From contig URCD01000089.1 in assembly GCA_900546215.1 (NCBI GenBank), positions 1 to 9,196 on the forward strand: DNA of 9,196 nucleotides. Reading direction: 5' to 3'. The notes under the pieces were generated by a model. The model had not been told where the DNA came from. It searched no databases and saw nothing but the letters and a program-made list of their open reading frames with translations. Of the stretch, positions 1-7,688 are shown piece after piece. A program made the translations under genes and the position numbers. Origin of the DNA: an uncultured Eubacteriales bacterium. Lineage in GTDB: Bacteria; Bacillota; Clostridia; Lachnospirales; Anaerotignaceae. Every line of letters starts with the position of its first letter. Within the stretch, counting starts at the first letter, position 1.

Positions 1-1312
1 CGCCGGGAATATTTCTTGCCTGCACGCATTTCTCAACGGAAATCGCGTCATATACGCTTTCGTCAAATACAGGGGAAATCGCCTTAAACTCATCAAGGCT
101 TAAATCCTCAAGAGACGTATTATTGTTTATGCAGTAAAGCACAAGCTGTCCGAGTATCGCATGTGCGTCACGGAAGGGCACGCCCTTTTTAACGAGCCAG
201 TCAGCCGCGTCGGTGGCGTTTGTAAATCCGCCCTTGGCCGCGTTATACATATTGTCCTTATTGAAAACAGCAGTCTTAATCATATTTGTGAATACGGGAA
301 GGCACATCTTAACCGTATCAACGGCGTCAAATACAGACTCCTTGTCCTCCTGCATATCCTTGTTATAGGCCAGCGGAAGCCCCTTCATCATGGTAAGGCT
401 TCCCATAAGATGGCCGTAAACACGGCCTGTCTTGCCTCTTATAAGCTCCGCCATGTCGGGATTTTTTTTCTGCGGCATTATGCTGGAGCCTGTGGAATAG
501 GCGTCGTCAAGCTCAACAAACTTAAACTCGTGGCTGCTCCAAAGTATTATTTCCTCGCAGAAACGGCTTAAGTGCATCATAACCATCGAAAGGCTTGAAA
601 GCAGCTCAACGCAGAAATCCCTGTCGGACACGCCGTCCATGCTGTCAAGGGAAATGCTGTCAAAGCCCAGCGCATCGCACACATACTGGCGGTCAAGGGG
701 GTAGGTTGTTCCGGCTAAGGCGCCTGAACCAAGAGGCATTACATTTGTACGCCTGTAGGTATCGTCCAGTCTGTCAATATCCCTCTTGAACATTTCGCAG
801 TAGGCGAGCACATGGTGCGCCAGAGTTACGGGCTGTGCCCTTTGCAGATGTGTGTAGCCGGGCATTATGGTGTTAATGTTTGCCTCTGCTATGTCGTTTA
901 AAGCCCTTATCAGCTCCAGAAGGAGCTTTTTAATATTAATAATTTGTTCCTTGTTGTACATTCTTATGTCAAGGGCCACCTGGTCGTTGCGGCTTCTGCC
1001 CGTGTGCAGCCTTTTGCCCACGTCGCCGATACGCTCAATCAGCATGGTCTCTATATTCATATGAATGTCCTCAGCCTTTTCGTCAAACTCGACCTTTCCG
1101 CTTTCGATGTCCGCAAGCAGCTCCTTAAGGGTTTTCTGCAGAAGCTCGGAGTCCTCCGCCGGGATTACTCCCTGTCTGCCAAGCATTGCCGCGTGGGCTA
1201 TGCTTCCCGTTATATCCTCCTTATACATCCTCTGGTCAAAGGATATGGAGGAATGGAAATGGTCGGTAAAGCTGTCGGTTGATTTTGTAAAACGTCCGCC
1301 CCAAAGCTTCAT
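1..1312 (-). CDS. argH: Argininosuccinate lyase, 3' end cut by window edge
   Basis: Cytosolic lyase that splits argininosuccinate into arginine and fumarate, the last step of arginine synthesis. 437 residues are visible and the frame runs open to base 1; family members are about 455-465 residues, so only the last 20-25 residues are missing. The N-terminus reads MKLWGGRF, typical of ArgH. Visible motifs are HTGRSRNDQ at residues 103-111, GYTHLQRAQP around 152-161 with the conserved active-site His at 155, and the fumarate lyase signature GSSIMPQKKNP at 275-285, which carries the catalytic serine loop. The start is fixed by a TAAGGAG site that overlaps the argG stop codon. The gene lies 12 bases downstream of argG on the same strand, so the two are surely co-transcribed. 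No frameshift is seen. The identification is firm. Confidence 0.97.
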   Translation of the reverse strand, partial: MKLWGGRFTKSTDSFTDHFHSSISFDQRMYKEDITGSIAHAAMLGRQGVIPAEDSELLQKTLKELLADIESGKVEFDEKAEDIHMNIETMLIERIGDVGKRLHTGRSRNDQVALDIRMYNKEQIINIKKLLLELIRALNDIAEANINTIMPGYTHLQRAQPVTLAHHVLAYCEMFKRDIDRLDDTYRRTNVMPLGSGALAGTTYPLDRQYVCDALGFDSISLDSMDGVSDRDFCVELLSSLSMVMMHLSRFCEEIILWSSHEFKFVELDDAYSTGSSIMPQKKNPDMAELIRGKTGRVYGHLMGSLTMMKGLPLAYNKDMQEDKESVFDAVDTVKMCLPVFTNMIKTAVFNKDNMYNAAKGGFTNATDAADWLVKKGVPFRDAHAILGQLVLYCINNNTSLEDLSLDEFKAISPVFDESVYDAISVEKCVQARNIPG

Positions 1313-1320
1313 ATCAAATA

Positions 1321-1327
1321 CTCCTTA
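1321..1327 (-). promoter_or_regulatory. Ribosome binding site of argH overlapping argG stop
   Basis: On the minus strand TAAGGAG contains the TAA stop of argG and the Shine-Dalgarno core of argH, with 8 bases to the argH ATG. This suggests translational coupling of the two genes. Confidence 0.85.
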
Positions 1328-2551
1328 CTTATTGTTCTTCTCTGCGTTTTGCAGCATCATCGCGCGAACCTTGAGAGGAAGGCCGAAAAGGTTGATGAAG
1401 CCGTTGGCGTCCTTATGGTCGTAAAGGTCGCCTGTTGTAAAGCTGGCGATTGATTCGTTATATAATGAATAAGGCGATGTTGTGCCGGCAGGTATTATGT
1501 TGCCCTTGTAAAGCTTAAGCTTTACTGTGCCTGTGGTTGTCTCGTTTACGCTGTCAAAGTAAGCTGAAAGCGCCTCTCTGAGAGGTGTAAACCATTCGCC
1601 GCTGTATACAAGCTCTGTAAACTTATTGCTTGCGATTTCATTGAAGGCCTGTGTTTTCTTGTCAAGTGTGAGGTACTCAAGCTCTCTGTGGGCGTACATA
1701 AGAATTGTTCCGCCGGGAGTCTCGTAAACGCCCCTTGATTTCATGCCTACAACACGGTTTTCACAGATGTCCGCAATGCCTACGCCGTTTTCGCCGCCGA
1801 TTTTGTTAAGCTCCTTAAGAAGCTCTACAGGACCGATTTTTTTGCCGTTAAGCTCTGTGCAGACGCCCTTTTCAAAGCCGAGAGTTACATAGGCAGGTTT
1901 GTCGGGCGCATTTTCGGGTGATACGCCAAGCTGGAGGATATGGTCATAGTTAGGCTCGTTGGCAGGATCCTCAAGCTCAAGGCCCTCATGGCTTAAATGC
2001 CAGATGTTTCTGTCACGGCTGTAGCTGTCGTCACCCTTTACAGGTGCGGGAATGCCCCTGTCCTCAAGGTATTTAACCTCAGCGTCACGTGAGTCCATTT
2101 TCCATGTGTCAAGCCTCCAGGGAGCGATAATCTTCAGGTCGGGAGCAAGAGCCTTTATTGTAAGCTCAAAACGAACCTGGTCGTTGCCCTTGCCTGTAGC
2201 GCCGTGGCAGATTGCCGTTGCGCCTTCCTTGCGGGCTATTTCAACAAGCCTTTTTGCGATAATGGGTCTTGCCATTGATGTTCCCAGAAGATATTTGCCC
2301 TCATATACGGCGTTGGCCTTTACGCAGGGGAAAATAGCGTCTGTAATAAATTCCTCTGTAAGGTCCTCTATGTAAAGCTTGCTTGCGCCTGTCTTAAGCG
2401 CTCTTTCCTCAAGGCCGTCTGTCTCCTTGCCCTGTCCCACATCTCCGCATACGGCGATTACCTCAGCGTCGTTGTAGTTTTCCTTAAGCCAGGGAATAAT
2501 AACAGATGTGTCAAGTCCGCCCGAATAAGCGAGTACGATTTTTTCTTTCAT
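1325..2551 (-). CDS. argG: Argininosuccinate synthase
   Basis: Joins citrulline and aspartate with ATP to form argininosuccinate, the substrate of the downstream argH product. The 408-residue length is normal for the family (about 400-410). The ATP pyrophosphatase P-loop AYSGGLDTSV is at residues 8-17 and the second family signature GATGKGNDQVRF at 117-128. The start codon has a strong TGGAGGATGA ribosome binding site (core GGAGGA at 2561-2566) 9 bases upstream. The gene is first in the minus-strand argGH operon and has a good promoter 35-65 bases upstream. An ArgR-type box about 100 bases upstream suggests arginine-responsive control. No missing key residues are seen. Confidence 0.98.
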   Translation of the reverse strand: MKEKIVLAYSGGLDTSVIIPWLKENYNDAEVIAVCGDVGQGKETDGLEERALKTGASKLYIEDLTEEFITDAIFPCVKANAVYEGKYLLGTSMARPIIAKRLVEIARKEGATAICHGATGKGNDQVRFELTIKALAPDLKIIAPWRLDTWKMDSRDAEVKYLEDRGIPAPVKGDDSYSRDRNIWHLSHEGLELEDPANEPNYDHILQLGVSPENAPDKPAYVTLGFEKGVCTELNGKKIGPVELLKELNKIGGENGVGIADICENRVVGMKSRGVYETPGGTILMYAHRELEYLTLDKKTQAFNEIASNKFTELVYSGEWFTPLREALSAYFDSVNETTTGTVKLKLYKGNIIPAGTTSPYSLYNESIASFTTGDLYDHKDANGFINLFGLPLKVRAMMLQNAEKNNK

Positions 2552-2585
2552 TATGATTCATCCTCCATATAATTAATATAAATGA

Positions 2586-2614
2586 AGTATACATTGAACT
2601 TATCCAAAAATCAA
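2586..2614 (-). promoter_or_regulatory. Predicted sigma-A promoter of argGH
   Basis: On the minus strand the -35 box TTGATT (2609-2614) is separated by exactly 17 bases from the -10 box TATACT (2586-2591). The predicted start point is near 2579, giving a leader of about 28 bases before argG. This is prediction from box match and spacing only. Confidence 0.7.
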
Positions 2615-2644
2615 TACGTTTATAAGAAAAAACAGGCATTTATT

Positions 2645-2658
2645 TGAATATTTATGCA
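2645..2658. promoter_or_regulatory. Candidate ARG box (ArgR/AhrC operator)
   Basis: TGAATATTTATGCA matches the ARG box consensus TGAAT-WWWW-ATTCA in 13 of 14 positions. It lies about 95-107 bases upstream of argG, 30 bases upstream of its -35 box. ArgR-family hexamers usually bind pairs of boxes; no equally good second box is visible. A weak half-site TGAAT at 2715-2719 is the nearest other match. The surroundings are very AT-rich, so a chance match is possible. Confidence 0.45.
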
Positions 2659-2767
2659 TTAATATTAATTGAGCCTGCTTATAAAGCCTTGTTTTGGATA
2701 AATTTTAATGATTGTGAATAAAATGTACTAAAATATGCACATGTTGAGGGTTGTCGCAATAATTGTG

Positions 2768-2797
2768 TTGCAAAAGTACATATATTAATGCTATAAT
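2768..2797 (+). promoter_or_regulatory. Predicted extended -10 promoter of the FMN-binding protein gene
   Basis: A perfect -10 box TATAAT (2792-2797) is preceded by TGC, which makes an extended -10 element. TTGCAA at 2768-2773 serves as -35 with an 18-base spacer. The predicted start is near 2804, about 29 bases before the ATG. Confidence 0.75.
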
Positions 2798-2832
2798 ATG
2801 TCGAAGAAGATATTATGTTGGGGGAGTTTATA

Positions 2833-3246
2833 ATGGCTGGATTTTACAGAAGTATGGCTTTCAAAAAATGTCTGCTTATATTGGTATGGGGAATTACGCT
2901 TTTTGCTATAGGCTTTGGAATATCCTTCTACAAGGGCGTTGGACAGAAGTTTGACAAGGTCGTTGAGGTTCCGGTTTCCGAGATTTCGCTTGATGGCATT
3001 GCCGACGGCACCTATGAGGGAGAGTATCTTTTTGAGACGCTGTACGCAAAGGTTCAGGTAATTGTAAAGGGCGAGGAAATCAAAAAGATTATTCTTGAGG
3101 AATTTAAAACCCAGAAGGGCGACGACGCGGAAAATATTGTAGACAGCATTGTGGCAGAGCAGAGCGTTATGGTCGACGATGTGAGCGGCGCTACGGATTC
3201 CAGCCGTGTTATTAAGCTGGCTGTGCTGAACGCCTTGGGACAATAA
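2833..3246 (+). CDS. Membrane-anchored FMN-binding domain protein
   Basis: 137-residue protein with a basic N-terminus followed by one hydrophobic segment at about residues 13-32, predicted as an uncleaved signal anchor placing the rest outside the cytoplasm. The C-terminal part fits the FMN-binding domain of the NqrC/RnfG family: GTYEGEY at about 59-65, and DDVSGATDSS at 115-124. The SGAT motif is the flavinylation site used by ApbE-type flavin transferases in this family, so Thr121 would carry FMN through a phosphoester bond. That is family knowledge, not shown here. Start choice: the ATG at 2833 has GGGGAG six bases upstream, whereas an in-frame ATG 18 bases earlier has none. It is transcribed alone from its own promoter; no rnf, nqr or apbE gene is adjacent, so its electron-transfer partner is unknown. 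Confidence 0.85.
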   Translation: MAGFYRSMAFKKCLLILVWGITLFAIGFGISFYKGVGQKFDKVVEVPVSEISLDGIADGTYEGEYLFETLYAKVQVIVKGEEIKKIILEEFKTQKGDDAENIVDSIVAEQSVMVDDVSGATDSSRVIKLAVLNALGQ

Positions 3247-3266
3247 AAATACATATATAAAATTCG

Positions 3267-3300
3267 GGCTGTTGATAATTTATTGACAGCCTTAAATTTT
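3267..3300 (+). terminator. Possible weak intrinsic terminator after the FMN-binding gene
   Basis: GGCTGT (3267-3272) pairs with ACAGCC (3286-3291). The stem continues inward through two G-T pairs and three A-T pairs to a 3-base loop, 11 pairs in all. The following TTAAATTTT is a broken T tract, so termination may be partial, with read-through into recJ. Confidence 0.45.
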
Positions 3301-3310
3301 GGTGAATATT

Positions 3311-5071
3311 ATGGAAAAATGGTTTATTGCGAATAAAAAGGCGGATTTTGCCGCCATAGGAAAGCGTTTTGGCATATCCCCCATTACCGCTAAGATAATA
3401 CGAAACAGGGATATAATTGAGGACGGGGACATAAGCATGTATCTTTACGGCACCCTTAAGGACATGAGAAGCCCCCTGGATATGAAGGACATGGACGCGC
3501 TGGCGGCCATATTAAAGGAAGATATTGAAAACGGCAGGAAAATAAGGGTCGTGCAGGATTACGACGTGGACGGCTGTATGTCGGGCTATATACTGGTGGC
3601 GGCAATAAGGGCCTGCGGGGGCCTGGCCGACTACGATGTGCCCGACAGAACCGCCGAGGGCTACGGCATAAACGAAAGAATTGTTGACGCCGCGCTTTCG
3701 GACGGGATAGACACGATACTCACCTGCGACAACGGCATAGCCGCCTCTCAGGTTGTCAGCTACGCCAAGGAAAAGGGTCTCAGGGTAATAATTACCGACC
3801 ATCACGAGGTGCAGTATATTAAGGAAAACGGTGAAACAAAATACATTATTCCAGAGGCTGACGCTGTTGTGGACCCTAAAAGGCCCGACTGCCCCTATCC
3901 CTTCAAGCAGCTTTGCGGTGCAGGAATAGCCTATAAGGCGGCGGAGGTGCTCTACGGCATTTTCGGCAGGGGAAGGGACGAGCTGGAAAGGCTTTTGCAG
4001 TACGCCGCTGTCGCCACGGTATGCGATATTGTGGACTTGACAGACGAAAACCGTATTATAGTAAAGGAAGGCTTCCGGGTGCTGGAGGATACGGACAACT
4101 ACGGAATGAGAGCGCTTTTGGACAGGTGCCTTAAGCCCGGGGAAAGACTGTCGGTGGGCAGGGTCGGCTTTTTTATAGGGCCTGTTATTAACGCCGGAGG
4201 CAGGATGTCTACGGCACAGCTTGTAATGGATCTGCTTTTTTCCGGGTCCAGGGAGGAGGCCGAGGACATACTTGACGGCCTTATAGAGCTGAATGAAGAA
4301 AGGAAGCACGCCACGGAGGAGGCCGTTAAATGCATTACAGCTAAATATGGCGGCGTTCCCGAGGAGGACGTTATTATAGAATACAGCCCCATGTGCCACG
4401 AGAGCGTGGCCGGAATAGCGGCTGGGCGCATAAAGGACAGATATTACAAGCCGGCCATTGTGCTGACGGACAGCGCTGACGAGGGATATATAAAGGGCTC
4501 GGCCAGAAGCGTTGAGGGCTTTGATATTTTCCAGAGGCTGATGGGGGTTAAGGACTTGCTGTCACGCTTCGGCGGACACCCGATGGCGGCTGGCCTGACG
4601 CTTAAAAGGGATGATTTGGACGAGTTCAGAAGAAGGATGAACGAGCCGGGCTGGCCTGAGAGCGCAGAAAGATTCAAAAGGATCACAATAGACGCCGCGG
4701 TGCATTTCAGTGCAATAAATAAAAACGTAATAAAGGAGCTGGAGCTGATAGAGCCCTGCGGCAAGGGAAACAGGAAGCCCGTGTTTGCCGCTAAAAACCT
4801 TAAGGTGCGCAGGCTGGGCATTTTGGGCAAAAACAGAAATACAATAAAAATGACGCTGGACGACGGCACAGGCGAGGCGGAGGGCATATGGTTCGGCAAT
4901 GTGGACACGGTGCTTGAGGATATACGCCAAAAATTCGGACAGGCTGAATGCGAAAAGCTGCTGAGAGGACATGAGGCAGAGGTTTACGCGGACATAATAT
5001 ATACGCCTAAAATGAATTATTATAACGGTTTTGAGAGTATTCAGCTTGATATAAGCTCATTCAGGTGGTAA
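3311..5071 (+). CDS. recJ: Single-stranded-DNA-specific exonuclease RecJ
   Basis: 5'-to-3' single-strand DNA exonuclease of the DHH superfamily, acting in recombination and mismatch or base-excision repair. The 586 residues match the usual length (E. coli about 577). Metal-binding motifs occur in order: DYDVDG at 83-88, TCDNG at 138-142, DHH at 163-165, and a conserved Asp at 239. GPVINAGGR at 290-298 is a further conserved block. The DHHA1 half shows HESVAGIAAGRI at 363-374, GSARS at 396-400 and GGHPMAAG at 421-428. EPCGKGN at 481-487 opens the C-terminal OB-like domain. The ATG at 3311 is chosen because GGTGA lies 5 bases upstream; in-frame TTG and GTG codons at 3299 and 3302 have no such site. 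apt follows after 34 bases, so they are likely one operon. All catalytic residues seem present. Confidence 0.96.
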   Translation: MEKWFIANKKADFAAIGKRFGISPITAKIIRNRDIIEDGDISMYLYGTLKDMRSPLDMKDMDALAAILKEDIENGRKIRVVQDYDVDGCMSGYILVAAIRACGGLADYDVPDRTAEGYGINERIVDAALSDGIDTILTCDNGIAASQVVSYAKEKGLRVIITDHHEVQYIKENGETKYIIPEADAVVDPKRPDCPYPFKQLCGAGIAYKAAEVLYGIFGRGRDELERLLQYAAVATVCDIVDLTDENRIIVKEGFRVLEDTDNYGMRALLDRCLKPGERLSVGRVGFFIGPVINAGGRMSTAQLVMDLLFSGSREEAEDILDGLIELNEERKHATEEAVKCITAKYGGVPEEDVIIEYSPMCHESVAGIAAGRIKDRYYKPAIVLTDSADEGYIKGSARSVEGFDIFQRLMGVKDLLSRFGGHPMAAGLTLKRDDLDEFRRRMNEPGWPESAERFKRITIDAAVHFSAINKNVIKELELIEPCGKGNRKPVFAAKNLKVRRLGILGKNRNTIKMTLDDGTGEAEGIWFGNVDTVLEDIRQKFGQAECEKLLRGHEAEVYADIIYTPKMNYYNGFESIQLDISSFRW

Positions 5072-5105
5072 AATAGCTGTATATGATTATTGGGAGGATG
5101 TACAG

Positions 5106-5618
5106 ATGGATTTAAAGGATACGATAAGAAGCATAAAAGATTTTCCCGAGGAGGGAATAATATTCAGAGACATCACAACACTGCTTAAAAACCCCGACGC
5201 GTTAAGGCAGGCTGTTGACGAAATAGAGGAAAAGCTTAAGGACGTGGATTACGACGTTATTGTAGCGCCCGAATCAAGAGGATTTATTTTCGGCATGCCC
5301 CTTGCCTACAACAAGCACAAGGGCTTTGTGCCAATCAGGAAAAAGGGAAAGCTGCCGGCTGAAACGGTAAGCAAGGAATATGCCCTTGAGTACGGCACGG
5401 CTACAATTGAAATGCATGTGGACGCCCTTGAAAAGGGCCAGAGGGTTGTTATTGTTGACGACCTGCTTGCAACAGGCGGCACCGCAAAGGCTATGGTTGA
5501 GCTTGTTGAAAGCGTAGGCGCGGAGGTTTCCGCTCTGTGCTTCCTTATTGAACTGGACGCGCTTGGCGGAAGGGAATGCCTTAAGGACTATGAAGTAAAA
5601 ACAATACTTAATTATTAA
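5106..5618 (+). CDS. apt: Adenine phosphoribosyltransferase
   Basis: Purine salvage enzyme that makes AMP from adenine and PRPP in the cytosol. The 170-residue length is typical. Visible are FRDITTLL at 20-27, ESRGFIFG at 56-63, and the PRPP-binding loop VDDLLATGGTAKA at 117-129. A GGGAGG site 8 bases before the ATG fixes the start. It follows recJ closely; recJ-apt is a common Firmicutes pair. In many relatives the (p)ppGpp synthetase gene rel comes next, but here the next gene is rplS with its own promoter. No clear terminator is seen directly after apt, so some read-through into rplS is possible. Confidence 0.97.
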   Translation: MDLKDTIRSIKDFPEEGIIFRDITTLLKNPDALRQAVDEIEEKLKDVDYDVIVAPESRGFIFGMPLAYNKHKGFVPIRKKGKLPAETVSKEYALEYGTATIEMHVDALEKGQRVVIVDDLLATGGTAKAMVELVESVGAEVSALCFLIELDALGGRECLKDYEVKTILNY

Positions 5619-5636
5619 ACATATTTAAAAAAAGTG

Positions 5637-5665
5637 TTGCGTTCGCATAGCTTTTATGTTAGAAT
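5637..5665 (+). promoter_or_regulatory. Predicted extended -10 promoter of rplS
   Basis: The -35 TTGCGT (5637-5642) is followed by a 17-base spacer and the -10 TAGAAT (5660-5665), preceded by TGT (extended -10). The predicted start is near 5672, giving a leader of about 104 bases before rplS. Confidence 0.75.
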
Positions 5666-5671
5666 ATCAGA

Positions 5672-5775
5672 TGTTCGACTATGGGACAGCTATGTCCTCA
5701 GGTCATGATGATTACCGGTGGTCCGCTTTTACAGGACTGTATTATGAACACCGTTGGAAGAAAGGAGGAAGACAA
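5672..5775 (+). promoter_or_regulatory. Structured 5' leader of rplS, candidate L19 autoregulatory leader
   Basis: The leader has a closing helix TGTTC (5672-5676) with GAACA (5746-5750). Inside are hairpins GGACA (5684-5688)/TGTCC (5693-5697) with a 4-base loop and GTCC (5721-5724)/GGAC (5734-5737) with a 9-base loop. A competing helix CGGTG (5716-5720)/CACCG (5749-5753) overlaps the closing helix. TCCTC at 5695-5699 can also pair with GAGGA of the ribosome binding site. L19 leaders are known in Firmicutes (Rfam ribosomal protein leader family); membership of this one cannot be tested here. The SD itself is AAAGGAGG at 5761-5768. Confidence 0.55.
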
Positions 5776-6123
5776 ATGAACGAGATTATTAAACAAATCG
5801 AAGCTGAACAGCTTAAAAGCGACATTCCTCAGTTTAATGTAGGCGATACAGTACGTGTATACGCTAAGGTTGTAGAGGGTACAAAGGAAAGAATCCAGAT
5901 GTTCGAGGGTATTGTTATCAAAAAACAGAACGGCGGCATCAGAGAGAACTTCACAGTCAGAAGAATTGCTTCAGGCGTTGGAGTTGAGAAGACTTGGCCC
6001 ATACACTCACCCAGAATTGACCACATCGAGCTGGTTAAGAAGGGTATTGTAAGAAGAGCTAAATTATACTACTTAAGAGACAGAGTAGGTAAGGCAGCTA
6101 AGGTTAAAGAAGCTATAAGATAA
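5776..6123 (+). CDS. rplS: 50S ribosomal protein L19
   Basis: Large-subunit protein at the 30S-50S interface. The 115 residues match the family (about 115-120). Conserved stretches are FNVGDTVRVYAKV at 20-32, SGVGVEKTWPIHSP at 66-79 and RVGKAAKVKE at 103-112, the L19 signature. The frame is open further upstream, but the start at 5776 is set by AAAGGAGG 7 bases before it and by L19 length. Codon choice is more restricted than in neighbouring genes, as expected for a highly expressed gene. It has its own promoter and structured leader and is followed by a 12-bp hairpin before lepB. Confidence 0.98.
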   Translation: MNEIIKQIEAEQLKSDIPQFNVGDTVRVYAKVVEGTKERIQMFEGIVIKKQNGGIRENFTVRRIASGVGVEKTWPIHSPRIDHIELVKKGIVRRAKLYYLRDRVGKAAKVKEAIR

Positions 6124-6129
6124 TTATTC

Positions 6130-6161
6130 ACAGCGCGCGGAGCTTTTCCGCGCGCTGTTTT
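6130..6161 (+). terminator. Hairpin terminator or attenuator between rplS and lepB
   Basis: A perfect 12-bp stem (6130-6141 with 6147-6158), very GC-rich, has a 5-base loop and is followed by only four T. It probably terminates many rplS transcripts and lets a fraction continue into lepB and rbgA, for which no separate promoter is obvious in the 25 bases left. Confidence 0.7.
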
Positions 6162-6186
6162 ACTAAAACCATTGGAGGCCATTTAT

Positions 6187-6729
6187 ATGGGCGAAAAAAA
6201 GAGTACGGCGCAGGAAATAAAAGAATGGATTATTGTTATAATAATAGGTGTGGCGGCCGTTTTTGCCATCAGGAACTTCGGCTTCAGAATAACGGCGGTA
6301 AAGGGCTCGTCAATGGTGCCTAACTATGTGCACGGGGAGTATGTGTTTACCGACATGCTGAGCTACAAGCTTTCCGAACCGGTCAGAAACGATATTGTGA
6401 TATGCGAATATGACGGCGGGGTGGACGACGAGAACTTTATTAAAAGGGTAATCGGCTGTCCCGGCGATAAGATAAACATCTTTTTTGATGAGGACCAGCA
6501 GTGCTACAAAACCGAGGTCAACGGTGAGGTTCTTGATGAGGAGTATATAAACGAGCCGATGGAAACAGGCGGCGACTGGGACTATCCGATTACGCTGTCA
6601 GAGGACGAGTATTTCGTCATGGGCGACAACAGAAATGTAAGCGCTGACAGCAGGGACGGCTACATAGGCACGTTTACAAAGGATAAAATAGTTGGCAAGG
6701 TAAGGTTTAAAATAATTAATAAGGCTTGA
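6187..6729 (+). CDS. lepB: Signal peptidase I
   Basis: Membrane serine protease that removes signal peptides from exported proteins. The 180-residue length is typical of Gram-positive type I signal peptidases. One membrane segment lies at about residues 14-28, after a short basic cytoplasmic tail. The nucleophile is Ser42 in GSSMVPN (40-46) and the general base Lys86 in FIKRVIGCPGD (84-94). Box E GDNRNVSADSR is at 146-156. Start choice: TTGGAGG lies 8 bases before this ATG; an in-frame TTG at 6172 is part of that site. The stop codon is only 8 bases before the rbgA start, so the two form an operon. The lepB symbol is generic; sip paralogues are common in Firmicutes. Confidence 0.95.
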   Translation: MGEKKSTAQEIKEWIIVIIIGVAAVFAIRNFGFRITAVKGSSMVPNYVHGEYVFTDMLSYKLSEPVRNDIVICEYDGGVDDENFIKRVIGCPGDKINIFFDEDQQCYKTEVNGEVLDEEYINEPMETGGDWDYPITLSEDEYFVMGDNRNVSADSRDGYIGTFTKDKIVGKVRFKIINKA

Positions 6730-6737
6730 GGTGTGTT

Positions 6738-7688
6738 ATGAATATACAATGGTATCCGGGACATATGACTAAAACAAGAAGAATGATGACGGAAAACATT
6801 TCGCTGGTTGACGTCGTTATTGAGCTTTTGGACGCGCGAATACCATACAGCAGCAAAAATCCCGATATTGACGAGCTTGCTAAAAACAAGCGCAGAATTA
6901 TAGTTATGAATAAAAGCGACCTGGCTGACCCCGTAAAAACCGAGACCTGGAAGAAATACTTTGAGGAACAGGGCTTTACGGTGATACTTGCCGACGCGCT
7001 GAAGGGCACCGGCGTTAACAGGGTGGCGGACGCCGCCAGAACGCTGATGAAGGACAAGATTGAGCGTGAGAAGGCAAGAGGCAGGCTGTTTGTGCCAATC
7101 AGAGCGATGATTGTTGGTATACCCAACGTGGGCAAATCAACCTTTATCAACAAAAGTGTGGGTAAAACCACAGCCAAAACTGGGGATAAACCGGGCGTGA
7201 CGAAGGGCAAGCAGTGGATAAGGCTGAAAAAGGATTTTGAACTGCTGGATACCCCCGGTATATTATGGCCTAAGTTTGAGGACGAGGAGGTCGGACTTAA
7301 GCTGGCAATGATAGGTTCCATAAACGATGATATACTTGACACGGAAACGCTGTGTACGGAGTTTATAAACCTTATGATGGCGGTTGACCCCGAAGGGGTA
7401 AAGAACAGATATAAGGTAGAGTTTGACACCATTGAGGAGCCGCACAATGTTTTAGAGGGCATAGCAAGGGCAAGGGGCTTTATCAAAAAGGGCGGAGAGC
7501 CCGACTGCGAGAGGGCCGCAAAGATTGTGCTTGACGAGTTCAGAGGCGGAAAGATGGGCAGAATTACCCTGGAGCTTCCCGGTGACATTAAGGATATGAC
7601 AGATAAGAAGGCCGAGAGGGACGCGGAAAAACGGGCTAGGGACAAAGAGAGAAAAGAAAATTACAGGAATAAAAAGGGCGGAGCATAA
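6738..7688 (+). CDS. rbgA: Ribosome biogenesis GTPase RbgA (YlqF)
   Basis: Circularly permuted GTPase needed for late assembly of the 50S subunit. Motifs come in the permuted order: G4 NKSD at 58-61, a G5-like DALKGTG at 86-92, G1 P-loop GIPNVGKST at 127-135, G2 region PGVTKG at 152-157, and G3 DTPG at 171-174. The N-terminal WYPGHMTK and the C-terminal RNA-binding ANTAR-like region fit the family. The 316 residues exceed the B. subtilis protein (282) because of a highly charged Lys/Arg/Glu-rich tail from about 285. The ATG at 6738 is preceded by TTGAGGTG, which overlaps the lepB stop. The usual downstream neighbour in clostridia is rnhB; it is absent, and a terminator closes the operon. Confidence 0.96.
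   Translation: MNIQWYPGHMTKTRRMMTENISLVDVVIELLDARIPYSSKNPDIDELAKNKRRIIVMNKSDLADPVKTETWKKYFEEQGFTVILADALKGTGVNRVADAARTLMKDKIEREKARGRLFVPIRAMIVGIPNVGKSTFINKSVGKTTAKTGDKPGVTKGKQWIRLKKDFELLDTPGILWPKFEDEEVGLKLAMIGSINDDILDTETLCTEFINLMMAVDPEGVKNRYKVEFDTIEEPHNVLEGIARARGFIKKGGEPDCERAAKIVLDEFRGGKMGRITLELPGDIKDMTDKKAERDAEKRARDKERKENYRNKKGGA

Noticed and set aside
3283..3312. Perfect TTGACA with TATTAT 18 bases downstream before recJ
   Set aside because: A transcript from it would begin inside recJ, after the chosen start codon. The TTGACA is also part of the hairpin at 3267-3291.
3512..4399. 295-codon minus-strand open frame inside recJ
   Set aside because: Long only because of the codon pattern of recJ on the other strand; no family motif or ribosome binding site.
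5656..5775. N-terminal extension of L19 from the ATG at 5656
   Set aside because: That ATG lies within the promoter, has no ribosome binding site, and would add 40 residues absent from L19 proteins.
6716..7645. 309-codon minus-strand open frame opposite rbgA
   Set aside because: Ser/Leu-rich mirror of rbgA codons with no motif; rbgA itself is certain.
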